This document shows, one piece after another, positions 36,883 to 45,948 of a DNA stretch of 54,238 nucleotides. The DNA comes from Verrucomicrobiales bacterium (GTDB taxonomy: Bacteria; Verrucomicrobiota; Verrucomicrobiia; Verrucomicrobiales; DEV007). Location: NCBI GenBank assembly GCA_029213025.1, contig JARGOZ010000026.1, positions 1 through 54,238 on the forward strand, read 5' to 3'. A program made the translations under genes and the position numbers. The number at the start of each line of letters is the position of its first letter. Position 1 is the stretch's first letter. The notes beneath the pieces are model-generated. The model searched no databases, was not told the DNA's origin, and saw only the letters and a list, made by a program, of their open reading frames with translations.

Positions 36883-39531
36883 ATGCACCGTTTGTTATCC
36901 CGAGTTATCGCCTCCTTCTCTTTCCCCTCAGGGCGACTGTACCCTGTGCAGTCCCGGAGTGTACAGGGTTCAGTCGCCCTGCTACTTACCTTTTGCGCTT
37001 CGGTTTTTGACACCGTCGCTCAGGATGCCACATCGGCAAATGCCGCCGTCATGCCTGAGAAACACTTCGCCGTGTTCGAAAAATACTGCCTCGACTGCCA
37101 TGACGCCGATACGGAAAAGGGAAAGGTGAATCTGGAGGATCTTTCCTTCAATATAATCGAGGATATTCCCACCGCCGGGCTTTGGCAGGACATTCTCGAC
37201 TCGATCAATGCCGGGGAAATGCCTCCCGAAGACAAAAAGCAGATTTCGAATAAAGAAAAAGCGGAACTGCTCCGCGACCTCTCCACCCGGATGGTGAAGG
37301 CGCGGGGGATCCTGAGCGACAGCGGAGGACTCATTACAATGCGACGGCTCAATCGTCGCGAGTATCAAAACACGCTGGAAACTTTACTCGGGTTCCGCCC
37401 CGATGTCTCCACTCTTCCGGATGATGACAGCGGAGCCGGGTTTGATACCGCAGGCGCATCACTCTTTTTCTCCAGCGATCAGTTCGAACAATATCGAGCC
37501 ACAGCGACGAACGCGTTGAAAGCGGTGCTAAACCAAACTGAAAAACCGAAATCCAGAACCGTCCGGATCGAACCGGAGGAAACGACTTCCAAAGAGATTT
37601 TCGAGCAGTATGAAGAGGCCAAGCTTCGGTATGAGCAGGCCAAAGCCTATCTCTCTCAGAAAGAGAAACCGCCTACCGATTTTGGCTTCCGCGACGACGC
37701 TCATGCGAAAAAGCAGTTTAACCGCATCCCTCAGAGCCAGGCCGAGAAGGAGGACTATATCCGCAGGCCTGAAGCAAAAACCGGAGTGGTAATGACTCAC
37801 TCCGGTAACCGAACCCCGACAGTGGCCGGGCCAACCTCGAAAGGTGGAGCTGGCGGAAAGTATATTCTCCGTGTCAGGGCAGGTTACTACGAAAATTCAC
37901 CCGAACGCGAGCGTTACCTCGAGTATCGTTTTGGTAAAGGTGCCAGGGACACCGCAGTGCTGGGCTATATTAAAGTGACAGGAACCGTTGAAAACCCGGT
38001 GGTCCTTGAAATCCCCGTCGAACACCCTCCAGGAGTTGAGGGGCGTTTCACCATTCACCAGCGTGACTACAAAGAGAAACCTTCCCGCAACTACATCAAC
38101 GCACTGCATAGGAAAAAGAACGGAATAGGTCAACTGCCATCGCTCTGGGTTGACTATTTGGAAGTGGAAGGACCATTCGTAGACGAATGGCCGAACCCGA
38201 TGCTGGACGAATTGGTCCCTCCCGCCGAAAAGGGAGAAGATAAATCGAACTACGCCCGCCGTCTCATCACCCGCTTTGCGACCCGTGCGTTTCGGGAAAG
38301 AGAGCCTGATGATGAATTTGTGGATAAACTAGTCGCCCGATATCTTTCGAAAAGTAACGGAGGCGAAGACAGCCGGAGCGCCTTCATCGATTCGTATGCA
38401 TTGATCCTTTCATCCCCCGGGTTTATCTATCTGCGGGAGCCTCGCGAAGGCGACAGACCGGGGCGTCTCAACGATAGAGAAATCGCAGTTCGCCTCTCCT
38501 ACTTTCTGTGGAGTTCACCGCCGGATGAGGAACTCCTGTCGTTAGTGAAAGAGGGAACGCTTTCTGATCCCACAGTTCTCAGGGGGCAAACCGATCGCCT
38601 CCTGAATGATCCGCGTTCCGATGCCTTCATCAGCGCATTCGCCCATCAGTGGCTCGATATGAACCGGCTCGATATGTTTGAGTTCAGCGCCCGCTATCAC
38701 CCCGAGTTTGACGAGGCGGTCCGAACCAGCGCCCGAGGCGAAGTGTATGCGACCATCCGCCATCTGATCGATGAAAAGCTGCCACTACAGAAACTGCTCA
38801 AAGCCGATTTCGTCCTCGCGAATAATATCCTCGCAGACTTCTACCGGCTACGCGGCGTCGAGGGATCTGAATTCCGGAAAGTATCTCTTCCGGAAGACTC
38901 TCCGCGCGGCGGCCTTCTCGGAGCGGCGGCTACCCATATCATGGGATCCGACGGGCAGCGTTCTTCTCCGGTCGAGCGTGGGTCGTGGGTGCTTAGGCAC
39001 TTGCTGAATGATCCCCCGCCACCAGCCCCCGCTAACGTTCCTATGCTGACCCGTTTTGCAGGGCAGGCTCTCAGTGCTCGCGCACTGGAGAAAGCTCACC
39101 AGGAACAGCCTCAGTGTGCGCAGTGTCATGAGAAGATTGACCCCATCGGTTTTGGTATGGAAAACTTTACGGCCGCCGGTCTGTGGAGAGATATGGAGGC
39201 TGTGGAATTACCGGTTCCCGAAGGCGATGAGAAGAAAAGAAAAAAGGCAGCCCCCCAGTTTAAAGAATTTGAGATCGACCCTTCCGGGAAGCTTCCTCGT
39301 GGAGAAACATTCAGTGATTACTACGAGCTTCGCGATAAGATCATGGGCTATAGCGATTCCTTCTCCCGTGGTTTTACCGAACACTTGATCGCCTATGCCT
39401 TAGGGCGTCCCTACTGTATTTCAGATCACAATCTCGCCACCGATATCGGTGAACAGGCAGCGGGGGAAGGGAATGTGATTCCCGCATTTATTCACGCACT
39501 CGTTCAATCAGAAAGCTTTCGGAAAAAATAG
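36883..39531 (+). CDS. DUF1592-type secreted protein carrying a palindromic repeat in its signal peptide
   Basis: From ATG 36883 the product is 882 residues. The usual order is present: YCLDCHDADTEKGKVNL, MRRLNRREYQNTLETLLG, a charged helical insert (YEEAKLRYEQAKAYL) plus beta domain, ARRLITRFATRAFREREPD, ALILSSPGFIYLREP, FISAFAHQWLDMNRLD, RGGLLGAAATHIMGSDG, QCAQCHEKIDPIGFGMENF and LIAYALGRPYCISDHN. The N terminus is odd: a basic/hydrophobic start (MHRLLSRVIASFSF), then residues encoded by a GTACCCTGT palindrome (LYPVQSRSVQGS), then a hydrophobic core VALLLTFCASVF. A GTG inside the repeat (36946) could also start a normal signal peptide. The partner DUF1552 is 529 bp away, split off by a mobile element. 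Confidence 0.88.
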   Translation: MHRLLSRVIASFSFPSGRLYPVQSRSVQGSVALLLTFCASVFDTVAQDATSANAAVMPEKHFAVFEKYCLDCHDADTEKGKVNLEDLSFNIIEDIPTAGLWQDILDSINAGEMPPEDKKQISNKEKAELLRDLSTRMVKARGILSDSGGLITMRRLNRREYQNTLETLLGFRPDVSTLPDDDSGAGFDTAGASLFFSSDQFEQYRATATNALKAVLNQTEKPKSRTVRIEPEETTSKEIFEQYEEAKLRYEQAKAYLSQKEKPPTDFGFRDDAHAKKQFNRIPQSQAEKEDYIRRPEAKTGVVMTHSGNRTPTVAGPTSKGGAGGKYILRVRAGYYENSPERERYLEYRFGKGARDTAVLGYIKVTGTVENPVVLEIPVEHPPGVEGRFTIHQRDYKEKPSRNYINALHRKKNGIGQLPSLWVDYLEVEGPFVDEWPNPMLDELVPPAEKGEDKSNYARRLITRFATRAFREREPDDEFVDKLVARYLSKSNGGEDSRSAFIDSYALILSSPGFIYLREPREGDRPGRLNDREIAVRLSYFLWSSPPDEELLSLVKEGTLSDPTVLRGQTDRLLNDPRSDAFISAFAHQWLDMNRLDMFEFSARYHPEFDEAVRTSARGEVYATIRHLIDEKLPLQKLLKADFVLANNILADFYRLRGVEGSEFRKVSLPEDSPRGGLLGAAATHIMGSDGQRSSPVERGSWVLRHLLNDPPPPAPANVPMLTRFAGQALSARALEKAHQEQPQCAQCHEKIDPIGFGMENFTAAGLWRDMEAVELPVPEGDEKKRKKAAPQFKEFEIDPSGKLPRGETFSDYYELRDKIMGYSDSFSRGFTEHLIAYALGRPYCISDHNLATDIGEQAAGEGNVIPAFIHALVQSESFRKK
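36930..36980. repeat. GTACCCTGT-family inverted repeat inside a coding region
   Basis: An 18-bp stem: 36930-36947 pairs with 36963-36980 with one mismatch, around a 15-nt loop. The core is ACTGTACCCTGT / ACAGGGTTCAGT. It is translated in frame as part of the DUF1592 protein's leader, between a possible n-region and the hydrophobic core. Confidence 0.85.
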
Positions 39532-39540
39532 AGTGAAATC

Positions 39541-40008
39541 AGGGGGGAGGGAGGAGGTGTGAGGAGGGAGGGGTTGTGCTAAGATTGCAACATGGTTACT
39601 AAACACACAGAACTGATCGTTTACCAACGCGCTTTTAAGGCGGCGATGTCAATATTTCGCTTTTCAAAAGCGTTTCCGAAAGAAGAAACCTACTCATTGA
39701 CAGATCAGGTCCGGCGCTCCTCCAGGTCAGTATCTGCCAACCTTGCAGAAGCATGGAGAAAGAGACGTTATGAGGCGGCTTTTATTGCAAAATTAACGGA
39801 TTGCGAAGCTGAGGCTGCCGAAACACAGACATGGATACAGTTCGCAGCAGAATGTGAATATATAGACAGAGAAACGGCGGCTTCCCTCTACAAAGAATAC
39901 GAAGAAATACTATCGATGTTGGTGGCCATGGGCCGTGACTCCAAAAAATGGCTTCTTCCCAAATAAGACCTCCCTCCTCTCTCCTCACTCCTCCTCCCTC
40001 TCTCCCCC
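39541..40008 (+). mobile_element. Candidate four-helix-bundle element bounded by G-rich inverted repeats
   Basis: A purine-rich tract at 39541-39573 (core AGGGAGGAGGTGTGAGGAG) is matched in inverse by the pyrimidine-rich tract at 39969-40008, whose reverse complement contains AGGGAGGAGGAGTGAGGAG. They enclose a single gene, the four-helix-bundle protein, and the whole separates a DUF1592-DUF1552 pair that is directly overlapping elsewhere in the window. No transposase is included, so if mobile it depends on another factor. Confidence 0.55.
39592..39966 (+). CDS. Four-helix-bundle protein (23S rRNA intervening-sequence protein family)
   Basis: A 124-residue all-helical protein. LIVYQRAFKAAMSIFRFSKA, then FPKEETYSLTDQVRRSSRSV, SANLAEAWRKRRY and FIAKLTDCEAEAAETQTWI are the standard signature of the family first seen in 23S rRNA intervening sequences (S23) and related to Avd of diversity-generating retroelements. 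No 23S rRNA or retroelement is nearby. Stand-alone members are scattered through environmental bacteria, and their function is unresolved. The gene sits between matching inverted tracts; GC and style differ from the flanking secreted-protein genes. Confidence 0.92.
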   Translation: MVTKHTELIVYQRAFKAAMSIFRFSKAFPKEETYSLTDQVRRSSRSVSANLAEAWRKRRYEAAFIAKLTDCEAEAAETQTWIQFAAECEYIDRETAASLYKEYEEILSMLVAMGRDSKKWLLPK

Positions 40009-40059
40009 ACCCCCCCCCCTACTAAAAACCATCGACTGCAACCAAATACCAAAAAAACT

Positions 40060-41346
40060 ATGAAAACACGCCGTTACTTCCTAAAAACCTCCACCGCCAC
40101 AATCGCTCTTCCGTTTCTCGAATCGATGGGATTCAGGCGCTTTGCTTCCGCGGCTTCGCAGGCTCCCGGTTCATCTCCGAAACGCATGGTTTTCATGGGC
40201 ATGGGATTCGGGGTGACAGCCAGCGAATGGTACCCGGATATAACCACTCCGGGTTATGATTACAAACTCCCGGAAGTTCTCAGTCCGCTCGCGAAACACA
40301 AACAGGACATCACCATCTTCCAAAACCTGGAACACGCCCATTCCCGAGACGGCCACTCCGGTTCCACGTTCTGGCTGACGGGGGCGGATCGCTATGCCAT
40401 TCCGGGTCAGGATTTCCACAATACCATTTCGGTAGATCAGCTGGCTGCTGAACAGTTAGGGAAAGAGACTCGCTTAACCTCGATCACAATGGACCCTGAC
40501 AATACGAACGGTCATGGCCCGGGTTCTATCTCCTGGAATCGCCAGGGGAAACCTGTCGCGGGCCTGCCAAATCCGGTGGCTCTCTATCACAAGCTTTTCT
40601 CAGGCGACACTATGTCACTCGAAGAGAGGCAGGCCCTGCTGGCGGACGATCGCTCTGCTCTCGATACGGTTCTTTCAGACGCCCGCTCCATGAAAAAGGG
40701 GCTTACCAAAACTGATAAAGATAAGCTCGACGAATATTTCGACTCCATCCGCGAGATAGAACTACGTATATCCAAAGATGAAAAATGGCTCCACGTCCCC
40801 AAAAAGAAGCCGACTGATCCGGTAAAGGAACCATCCCAATCTCTCGAAGGTTACCCGGAAGTGGAAATGGTCTACGACCTCATGATTGCCGCGATGCAGG
40901 TCGATGCCTGCCGCGTCTTCTCCTACCGGTTGCCGGGCGACTCCTTTGTCGAAAGCCTCGGCTCCTCCTATACGGTCCACAACCTGAGCCACCACCCCGG
41001 TTCCCCGGAGCGGACCAATGATTCCAAAATGCGTGACAGCGCACATGCGAAACTAGTCGCCAGGTTTATCGAGAAAACCAAAGCCAGTAAAGAACCGGAT
41101 GGCTCGACTCTTTATGACAACCTCGCCTTAACCTTAGGTAGTAACCTGAGGGCGGTCCACAGCCTCAATAATTGTCCAACCCTCATTACCGGTGGGGGAG
41201 CCGGTTTCCAGCATGGACGGCATCTCGTTATGGAAAAGGAAACTCCGCTCTGTAACCTCTGGCTGTCGATCCTGCAGGGCAGCGGTGTGCAGGCGAATGC
41301 TTTTGGAGATTCAACCGGAAAGATTGATGAACTTTTTGTAGCCTGA
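40060..41346 (+). CDS. DUF1552 (HXXSHH) secreted protein
   Basis: A 428-residue protein with a Tat signal ([20 protein letters not shown]). Body motifs: [46 protein letters not shown] at residue 307 and [13 protein letters not shown]. This motif keeps the serine and both histidines. It belongs to a set that runs DUF1592, (four-helix-bundle insertion), DUF1552, sulfatase; the sulfatase starts only 5 bp after this stop, indicating an operon. Confidence 0.92.
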   Translation: MKTRRYFLKTSTATIALPFLESMGFRRFASAASQAPGSSPKRMVFMGMGFGVTASEWYPDITTPGYDYKLPEVLSPLAKHKQDITIFQNLEHAHSRDGHSGSTFWLTGADRYAIPGQDFHNTISVDQLAAEQLGKETRLTSITMDPDNTNGHGPGSISWNRQGKPVAGLPNPVALYHKLFSGDTMSLEERQALLADDRSALDTVLSDARSMKKGLTKTDKDKLDEYFDSIREIELRISKDEKWLHVPKKKPTDPVKEPSQSLEGYPEVEMVYDLMIAAMQVDACRVFSYRLPGDSFVESLGSSYTVHNLSHHPGSPERTNDSKMRDSAHAKLVARFIEKTKASKEPDGSTLYDNLALTLGSNLRAVHSLNNCPTLITGGGAGFQHGRHLVMEKETPLCNLWLSILQGSGVQANAFGDSTGKIDELFVA

Positions 41347-41351
41347 TCGAT

Positions 41352-42788
41352 ATGAAACAACTGACTATTCTTTTCGCGATTCTACTGCCCGTTTGCGGAA
41401 GTGCCAAAGGCCCCAACTTCGTTTTCTTCCTGGTGGACGACCTCGGTTGGGCCGATGTGAGTTGCAACGGAAGCACCTTTCACAACACTTCTCATATCGA
41501 TACACTCGCCAAATCAGGCGTGCGTTTCACCGACGGCTATGCCGCCGCTTCGATTTGCTCACCGACCCGAGCCAGCGTTATGACAGGGCGGCATCCTGTC
41601 AGAGTAAATATCACCGACTGGATTCCGGGAACTTCCAAATCCGCCGGAAAATTTCAGCATGTCAAAGATCGCGACAACCTCGCCCTTGAGGAGGTAACCA
41701 TCGCCGAAGTATTAAAAGACAACGGATACAAAACCTACTTCGCCGGTAAATGGCATCTCGGAGACGAGGGGCATTATCCGGAGGATCAGGGGTTTGATGT
41801 GAATATAGGTGGTCATCATCGCGGCGGTCCTCCGGGAGGCTATTACTCACCCTGGAACAACCCGCGTCTGGATGCGAAATTTGATGGGGAATACCTCACC
41901 GAACGACTCACCGACGAAACTAACAGTTTCATGGAAACGCAAATTCAGGAAGAAACCCCGTTCCTTGTTTATCTTTCCTACTACAACGTTCACACTCCGA
42001 TTCAGCCTTACAAAAAGCGTATCGACGAATACAAAAAAAAGGCTGAAGCCCTCGAAGGTGACACCCCGGTCCTGGAAATGCGTGATGGAGTGTCCCGGGC
42101 TCGTCAGGACAACGCCGAGCTAGCTTCTATGGTAGCGGCGGTTGATGACAGTGTCGGTTCGATCATGCAAAAGCTTGAGGACTTGAAGATTGCTGACAAC
42201 ACCGTGGTTATCTTCTTTTCAGATAATGGAGGTCTCTGCACTCGTCCTCCCGGAAAGGGCAATGGAAAGAAATCTTCCTATTCAAAGGTCGGCCCCGGCT
42301 GTAATCTCCCTCTGAGATCAGGTAAAGGCTGGCTTTACGAGGGCGGGATCCGCGAAGCGACGATTGTCCGTGCCCCGGGTATCACAGAGGCCGGTGGTGT
42401 TTGTTCCTCTCCGGTCATCAGCACCGATTTTTTCCCTACGATGCTTGAGCTGGCCGGAATCTCTCCGAAACCGGAACTACACAAAGATGGCGTCAGTATC
42501 GTAGATCTCCTCAAATCACCCGAATCGAAAAAAGAACGCTCTCTCTATTGGCACTATCCACACTATCATGGATCAGGCTGGAGTCCGGGCGGTGCCATCC
42601 GCAAGGGCGACTGGAAGCTTATCGAATTTTGGGAACATGGTGACGCTCAGCTGTATAACCTCGCCAGCGATTTAGGCGAGTTAGACGATCTCAGCGAAAC
42701 CAATCCGGAGAAGAAGGCCGAGTTGGCCCGTGACCTCGAAAAATGGCGGGATGATATCGGGGCGGTTATGCCGAAACTGAAAAAGTAG
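41352..42788 (+). CDS. Secreted type I sulfatase
   Basis: A 478-residue protein with a signal peptide ([18 protein letters not shown]). The formylglycine site is canonical: C-S-P-T-R from residue 69 ([12 protein letters not shown]). Other catalytic landmarks: [28 protein letters not shown] and [25 protein letters not shown] places it with the glucosamine/galactosamine-6-sulfatase-like branch common in PVC genomes. The C-terminal subdomain ([20 protein letters not shown]) is intact. Co-transcribed with the DUF1552 gene 5 bp upstream. Downstream lies a T-rich stretch and then the group II intron remnant. Confidence 0.93.
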   Translation: MKQLTILFAILLPVCGSAKGPNFVFFLVDDLGWADVSCNGSTFHNTSHIDTLAKSGVRFTDGYAAASICSPTRASVMTGRHPVRVNITDWIPGTSKSAGKFQHVKDRDNLALEEVTIAEVLKDNGYKTYFAGKWHLGDEGHYPEDQGFDVNIGGHHRGGPPGGYYSPWNNPRLDAKFDGEYLTERLTDETNSFMETQIQEETPFLVYLSYYNVHTPIQPYKKRIDEYKKKAEALEGDTPVLEMRDGVSRARQDNAELASMVAAVDDSVGSIMQKLEDLKIADNTVVIFFSDNGGLCTRPPGKGNGKKSSYSKVGPGCNLPLRSGKGWLYEGGIREATIVRAPGITEAGGVCSSPVISTDFFPTMLELAGISPKPELHKDGVSIVDLLKSPESKKERSLYWHYPHYHGSGWSPGGAIRKGDWKLIEFWEHGDAQLYNLASDLGELDDLSETNPEKKAELARDLEKWRDDIGAVMPKLKK

Positions 42789-42841
42789 AGAATCAGGAAT
42801 TTTTTTTAACTATGAAGTATATCAATTCAACAGGGAACAGT

Positions 42842-43574
42842 CGATCGCGGTAGAACCGCCGGTTACCCGGCGGCCTCCGCACAGATCCCTGCGGGCGCGT
42901 CTAACGCACAAGGCTCCTGCCTCAGGTCGTACCGATCAGGTAGTGTATTACGGAAATAGTGTGAATCCCTTTCACTTTCTGTCGCATCCACTCCAGCAGG
43001 TGTTGCAGTATCGTCCGGCTCTGAGTCCGGTGCCTGGGTTGCCGGGTGGAATTGCCCTTGGCCAACTTCCTTTCCTCCACCGACTCCGCCGCCGGACATT
43101 TCAACCCGGTTTTGTTCGAAGGTTTCGCAGGTACTATGGAGTTGTCTGACTTCTCAGATTCGTACATCGCATTCGTGCTCCCTTGGGATTTAATGCGCGG
43201 ACCGGCCGAACACCACTTCGGAGGCCAATTCTGAGATCTCTCGGTTTCCGCTCGAGAAGCTTCGCCACATGCCCTTGGTTCTACGACCGCGCCAGAGTCA
43301 GCCGAACCTCGCCTATAGCGGTTCGTCCGATATTGCCTTCCCCTTAGCATTAGAAGGTCGGCCTCTGGAATTACTTGATTTCGCGGCTCAATAGCCTGGC
43401 CTGTGGTTTCCCCTGTCAACGCTTCAAGTGCGTCCTCGCGGTACTCAACTGAGTATCCACAACCGCTGGGCTGTGGAACGCCCTCACATGACTCGGGGCC
43501 AGTGTGATTGGCTAAAACTTCACTGTAAGACTCTTTCATTCTTTTACTTCTCGCCGACTTTTACCGACGCTATC
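42842..43574 (-). mobile_element. Group II intron remnant with its reverse-transcriptase ORF deleted
   Basis: On the minus strand the region opens with sequence whose translation from 43539 begins MKESYSEVLANHTGPESC, which I recognise as the reading of the 5' domain of many bacterial group II introns (not a real protein). The intron-encoded protein start follows at 43167. At the other end, GAGCC...GTGCG (42930-42910) followed by GGATCTGTGCGG and the hairpin at 42851-42875 (CCGCCGG-GTAA-CCGGCGG, then TTCTACCGCG) match the usual domain V/VI text. The reverse-transcriptase domains that should lie between are gone. The 5' end abuts a MITE-like terminal repeat and seems truncated. Confidence 0.65.
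42922..43167 (-). pseudogene. N-terminal stub of a group II intron reverse transcriptase/maturase
   Basis: From ATG 43167 the text MYESEKSDNSIVPAKPSNKT and EERKLAKGNSTRQPRHRTQS matches the conserved leader of group II intron-encoded proteins. Shortly after LEWMRQKVKG the frame loses similarity and stops at 42922, before any reverse-transcriptase motif (no YxDD). About 55-60 native codons remain of a protein normally above 400 residues. Confidence 0.7.
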
Positions 43575-43767
43575 AATGCCGCTAAGAAATCACACTTTTG
43601 CGACCGCTAGAGAAGACGCCCAAAGGGCGTCTCTACGTAGCCACGCCCTTTGGGCGTTCATCGCCAAGCCCGATGAAACCTCACCTCCAAAGGAGGTGGC
43701 TACTGTAGCCACGCCCTTTGGGCGTTTTCCTGGAATCGTCCCCTTATATCGATTTCTTAGCGGTATT
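43575..43767. mobile_element. MITE-like element with 17-bp terminal inverted repeats (copy B1)
   Basis: AATGCCGCTAAGAAATC at 43575 is repeated in inverse (AATACCGCTAAGAAATC) ending at 43767, one mismatch in 17. Inside are nested palindromes: CGCCCAAAGGGCG / CGCCCTTTGGGCG, CTACGTAG and CTCCAAAGGAGG. A partial second copy lies at 46869-47024 in the opposite orientation. No coding capacity. The upstream end of the sulfatase reading frame runs through it. Confidence 0.7.
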
Positions 43768-45324
43768 CCAGGGTACAGTCCGGCATTCAACAGGGTACAG
43801 TCTCGCACCGTCCCCTGTTTAATCGCCGTTTTTCTTTTCGCCGTGCTTGGAGCGTTTGCGGACGATCGCCCCAACATTCTCTGGATCACGATCGAGGATT
43901 GGTCTCCGGATCTCTCCTGCTACGGGACAAAAGGAATCCAGACTCCCCATGTGGATAAACTCGCATCTGAGGGAATCCGCTACCAATGGGCGTTCACGAC
44001 CTCGCCGGTTTGCTCGACTTCACGTTCGGCGATGATGACCGGTTTCCATCAAAACTACATTGGTGCCAATCAACATCGTGAACACAACAAGGCCCCGCTT
44101 CCCTATGGAATCAAACCGGTTCCCCATCTGTTCAGGGAGGCCGGATACCATACTTCATTACTGAGCTGGAAGACCGACTGCAATTTCACTCCAAACACCC
44201 GTTCAGAACTTTTCGAGGGCGGCGCCTGGAAGGAGCGGAAACCCGGTCAGCCGTTTTTTGCCCGCGTCACTTTCGGAGGTACCCATCGATCGTGGAATCG
44301 CGATCCTGAGCGCCCCATCGATCCCAATGATGTCGAGCTTCCTCCCTACTACCCTGACACCCCGTTTGTTCGTCGAGACTGGGCCAACGGACTCGAGCAG
44401 ATGCAGCTCGTCGATCGGGAAGTCGGAGAAATATTGAAGCGTCTCGATGATGAAGGTCTCCGGGACAACACCATCGTTTTCTTTATTGGGGATCATGGCC
44501 GCTGCCATATTCGGGGAAAACAATTTCTCTACGATGGCGGCATCAGAATCCCCATGATCATGCGCTGGCCCGGAAAAGTAGAGCCGGGGCAGGTAAGTGA
44601 GAATCTCGTGATGTCGATTGATATCTGTCAGACAATTCTTGAGGCTGCCGGCATCGAGCCTTCCGTACCCCTGCATGGCAGAAGCCTGTTCAGCGACGAA
44701 GTAAAGAATCGAAAGTATGTCTTTGCCGCCCGCGACAAGATGGACGAAACCCACGACGCGATGCGTGCGATCCGCTCAAAGGATCACAAACTGATTCTCA
44801 ATCTCATGCCGGAACGTCCCTGGTGCCAATACAACCGCTACAAAGAGGGAGCCTATCCGGTACTGGCGGAGATGAACATCCTGAACCTGCAGGGCAAACT
44901 CACCCCCGAGCAGGCCGCCTTCATGGCTCCATCGAAACCGGATATCGAATTATTTGATCTACAGAAAGATCCCGCAAACGATCCTGCTTATGCCGAAGTG
45001 AAAGCCGAGCTTCTCGCCGAGCTTGAAAAATGGAGGAAAGAAGTGATCCATGACAAAGGCGTGACTAAGGACTTTCGGGCCGAGGGCATTTTCCCGGAAA
45101 CCAATCCCGTTTCGGTATTGGATGACTGGGCCGAAGCCAACGTCGCCAACTATGACTTTAACCTATATGGCTGGCCGGCATGGTATCCCACAAGAAACCT
45201 CGAAGAATGGGAGAAAGCCCGCAAGACCTGGGAGCCATGGGTATTTCGCAGCCCCACCGAAAAAATGGCTCGTCCCAATGTCGTCCATACGAAGAAAATG
45301 AAGAAAAAGGCCAAAAAGCATTAA
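43576..45324 (+). CDS. Secreted sulfatase whose 5' end is rebuilt by repeats
   Basis: The sulfatase itself starts near 43860: DDRPNILWITIEDWSPDLSC, with active site C-S-T-S-R (residue 146 of the open frame, no proline), HLFREAGYHTSLLSWKTDCNF, FIGDHGRCHIRGKQ and DGGIRIPMIMRWPG. It is of the N-sulfoglucosamine-sulfohydrolase-like branch. A hydrophobic core (LIAVFLFAVLGAFA) precedes it, but no ATG, GTG or TTG with a ribosome-binding site lies within 100 bp upstream in frame. The only in-frame ATG, 43576, is inside the MITE-like element's terminal repeat. So the native start and promoter were probably displaced by the insertions; the gene may be silent or use an unusual start. Confidence 0.75.
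   Translation: MPLRNHTFATAREDAQRASLRSHALWAFIAKPDETSPPKEVATVATPFGRFPGIVPLYRFLSGIPGYSPAFNRVQSRTVPCLIAVFLFAVLGAFADDRPNILWITIEDWSPDLSCYGTKGIQTPHVDKLASEGIRYQWAFTTSPVCSTSRSAMMTGFHQNYIGANQHREHNKAPLPYGIKPVPHLFREAGYHTSLLSWKTDCNFTPNTRSELFEGGAWKERKPGQPFFARVTFGGTHRSWNRDPERPIDPNDVELPPYYPDTPFVRRDWANGLEQMQLVDREVGEILKRLDDEGLRDNTIVFFIGDHGRCHIRGKQFLYDGGIRIPMIMRWPGKVEPGQVSENLVMSIDICQTILEAAGIEPSVPLHGRSLFSDEVKNRKYVFAARDKMDETHDAMRAIRSKDHKLILNLMPERPWCQYNRYKEGAYPVLAEMNILNLQGKLTPEQAAFMAPSKPDIELFDLQKDPANDPAYAEVKAELLAELEKWRKEVIHDKGVTKDFRAEGIFPETNPVSVLDDWAEANVANYDFNLYGWPAWYPTRNLEEWEKARKTWEPWVFRSPTEKMARPNVVHTKKMKKKAKKH
43768..43820. repeat. GTACCCTGT-family repeat at the sulfatase 5' end
   Basis: CAGGGTACAGTC occurs twice (43769 and 43791) and the second copy forms an imperfect hairpin, 43789-43801 with 43807-43819. 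It directly abuts the MITE-like element and reads in frame into the sulfatase leader as RVQSRTVP. Confidence 0.75.
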
Positions 45325-45389
45325 TGCACAACGGCACCTTATTGCCCTTCTTTCCGCTGATCAGCCATTTCGGAGCGCCAATCCGGATA

Positions 45390-45600
45390 TTCAGAATATT
45401 TCAACAGTCTCGTATACTTTCGGCGATGAAGGAGAGGTAACAAAACTGTCCAAATCAGTAGTGAAAAAACAGGCTGCGACTTGCTACGTCAGATAGCCCA
45501 TTATTCCGCTGATTTGATAGGGTATGGTCGACGACTGTACCCTATTGAATCGGTGAAGGTACCCTGTGCCCTCCGGGAGGGTACAGGGTACCTTCAAGTT
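45390..45600. repeat. Long repeat copy C1 with GTAC hairpin
   Basis: A ~110-bp segment starting TCAGAATATTTCAACAG is nearly identical to 49250-49360, then the copies share GGTCGACGACTGTACCC and the hairpin GAAGGTACCCTGTGCCCTCC / its inverse (45555-45595, one mismatch). Both copies keep an open frame reading QNISTVSYTFGDEGEV, KLSKSVVKKQAATCYVR, ending in TAG. The 309-bp gap after the sulfatase is mostly this repeat. Confidence 0.9.
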
Positions 45601-45633
45601 AGCCCCGGCTTGCTCACATTTGCACCTGTGAGA

Positions 45634-45948
45634 CTAACTATTGGTACGGGAACGAATTAACCGCTCAAGCAATTCGGGGTCGCCTCCCAGTTCAACGAAA
45701 GCCGCAATAATAATTCTACGACCAGTGATCGTATAGAACAAACCGTATTGGTTTCTGCGACCAACCAGCAGTCTCCTTACTTTGGAGCTTTTGTAACGAC
45801 CTGCTCTCTCGGGAAAAGCCTTCAACAGATCGAGTGACGCATCCACTCTCAAAACCAAATCATCGGCTTTCTCCCAATCCAGATTGCCATATATTTCCTG
45901 GAGATCGGAAGTGGCTCCGGAGGTCCAAATAACCTCATCAATCTTCAT
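45634..45948 (-). CDS. RelE/ParE-family toxin
   Basis: A 104-residue small basic protein with the ParE/RelE fold pattern: VIWTSGATSDLQEIYGNLDW in helix 1, LLKAFPERAGRYKSSKVRRL, then strands GLFYTITGRRIIIAAFVEL and a final arginine-rich tail. Members either poison gyrase (ParE) or cleave mRNA at the ribosome (RelE); the sequence does not decide between them. It overlaps the antitoxin gene by 11 bp, the usual order antitoxin then toxin. Confidence 0.88.
   Translation of the reverse strand: MKIDEVIWTSGATSDLQEIYGNLDWEKADDLVLRVDASLDLLKAFPERAGRYKSSKVRRLLVGRRNQYGLFYTITGRRIIIAAFVELGGDPELLERLIRSRTNS

Noticed and set aside
42922..43539. 205-residue protein starting MKESYSEV
   Set aside because: This text is the familiar reading of group II intron RNA 5' domain; treated as intron, not a gene.
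43591..43595. GTGTG as the group II intron 5' end
   Set aside because: The same text is part of the MITE terminal repeat and recurs at 47003 outside any intron, so it cannot be assigned as the splice boundary.
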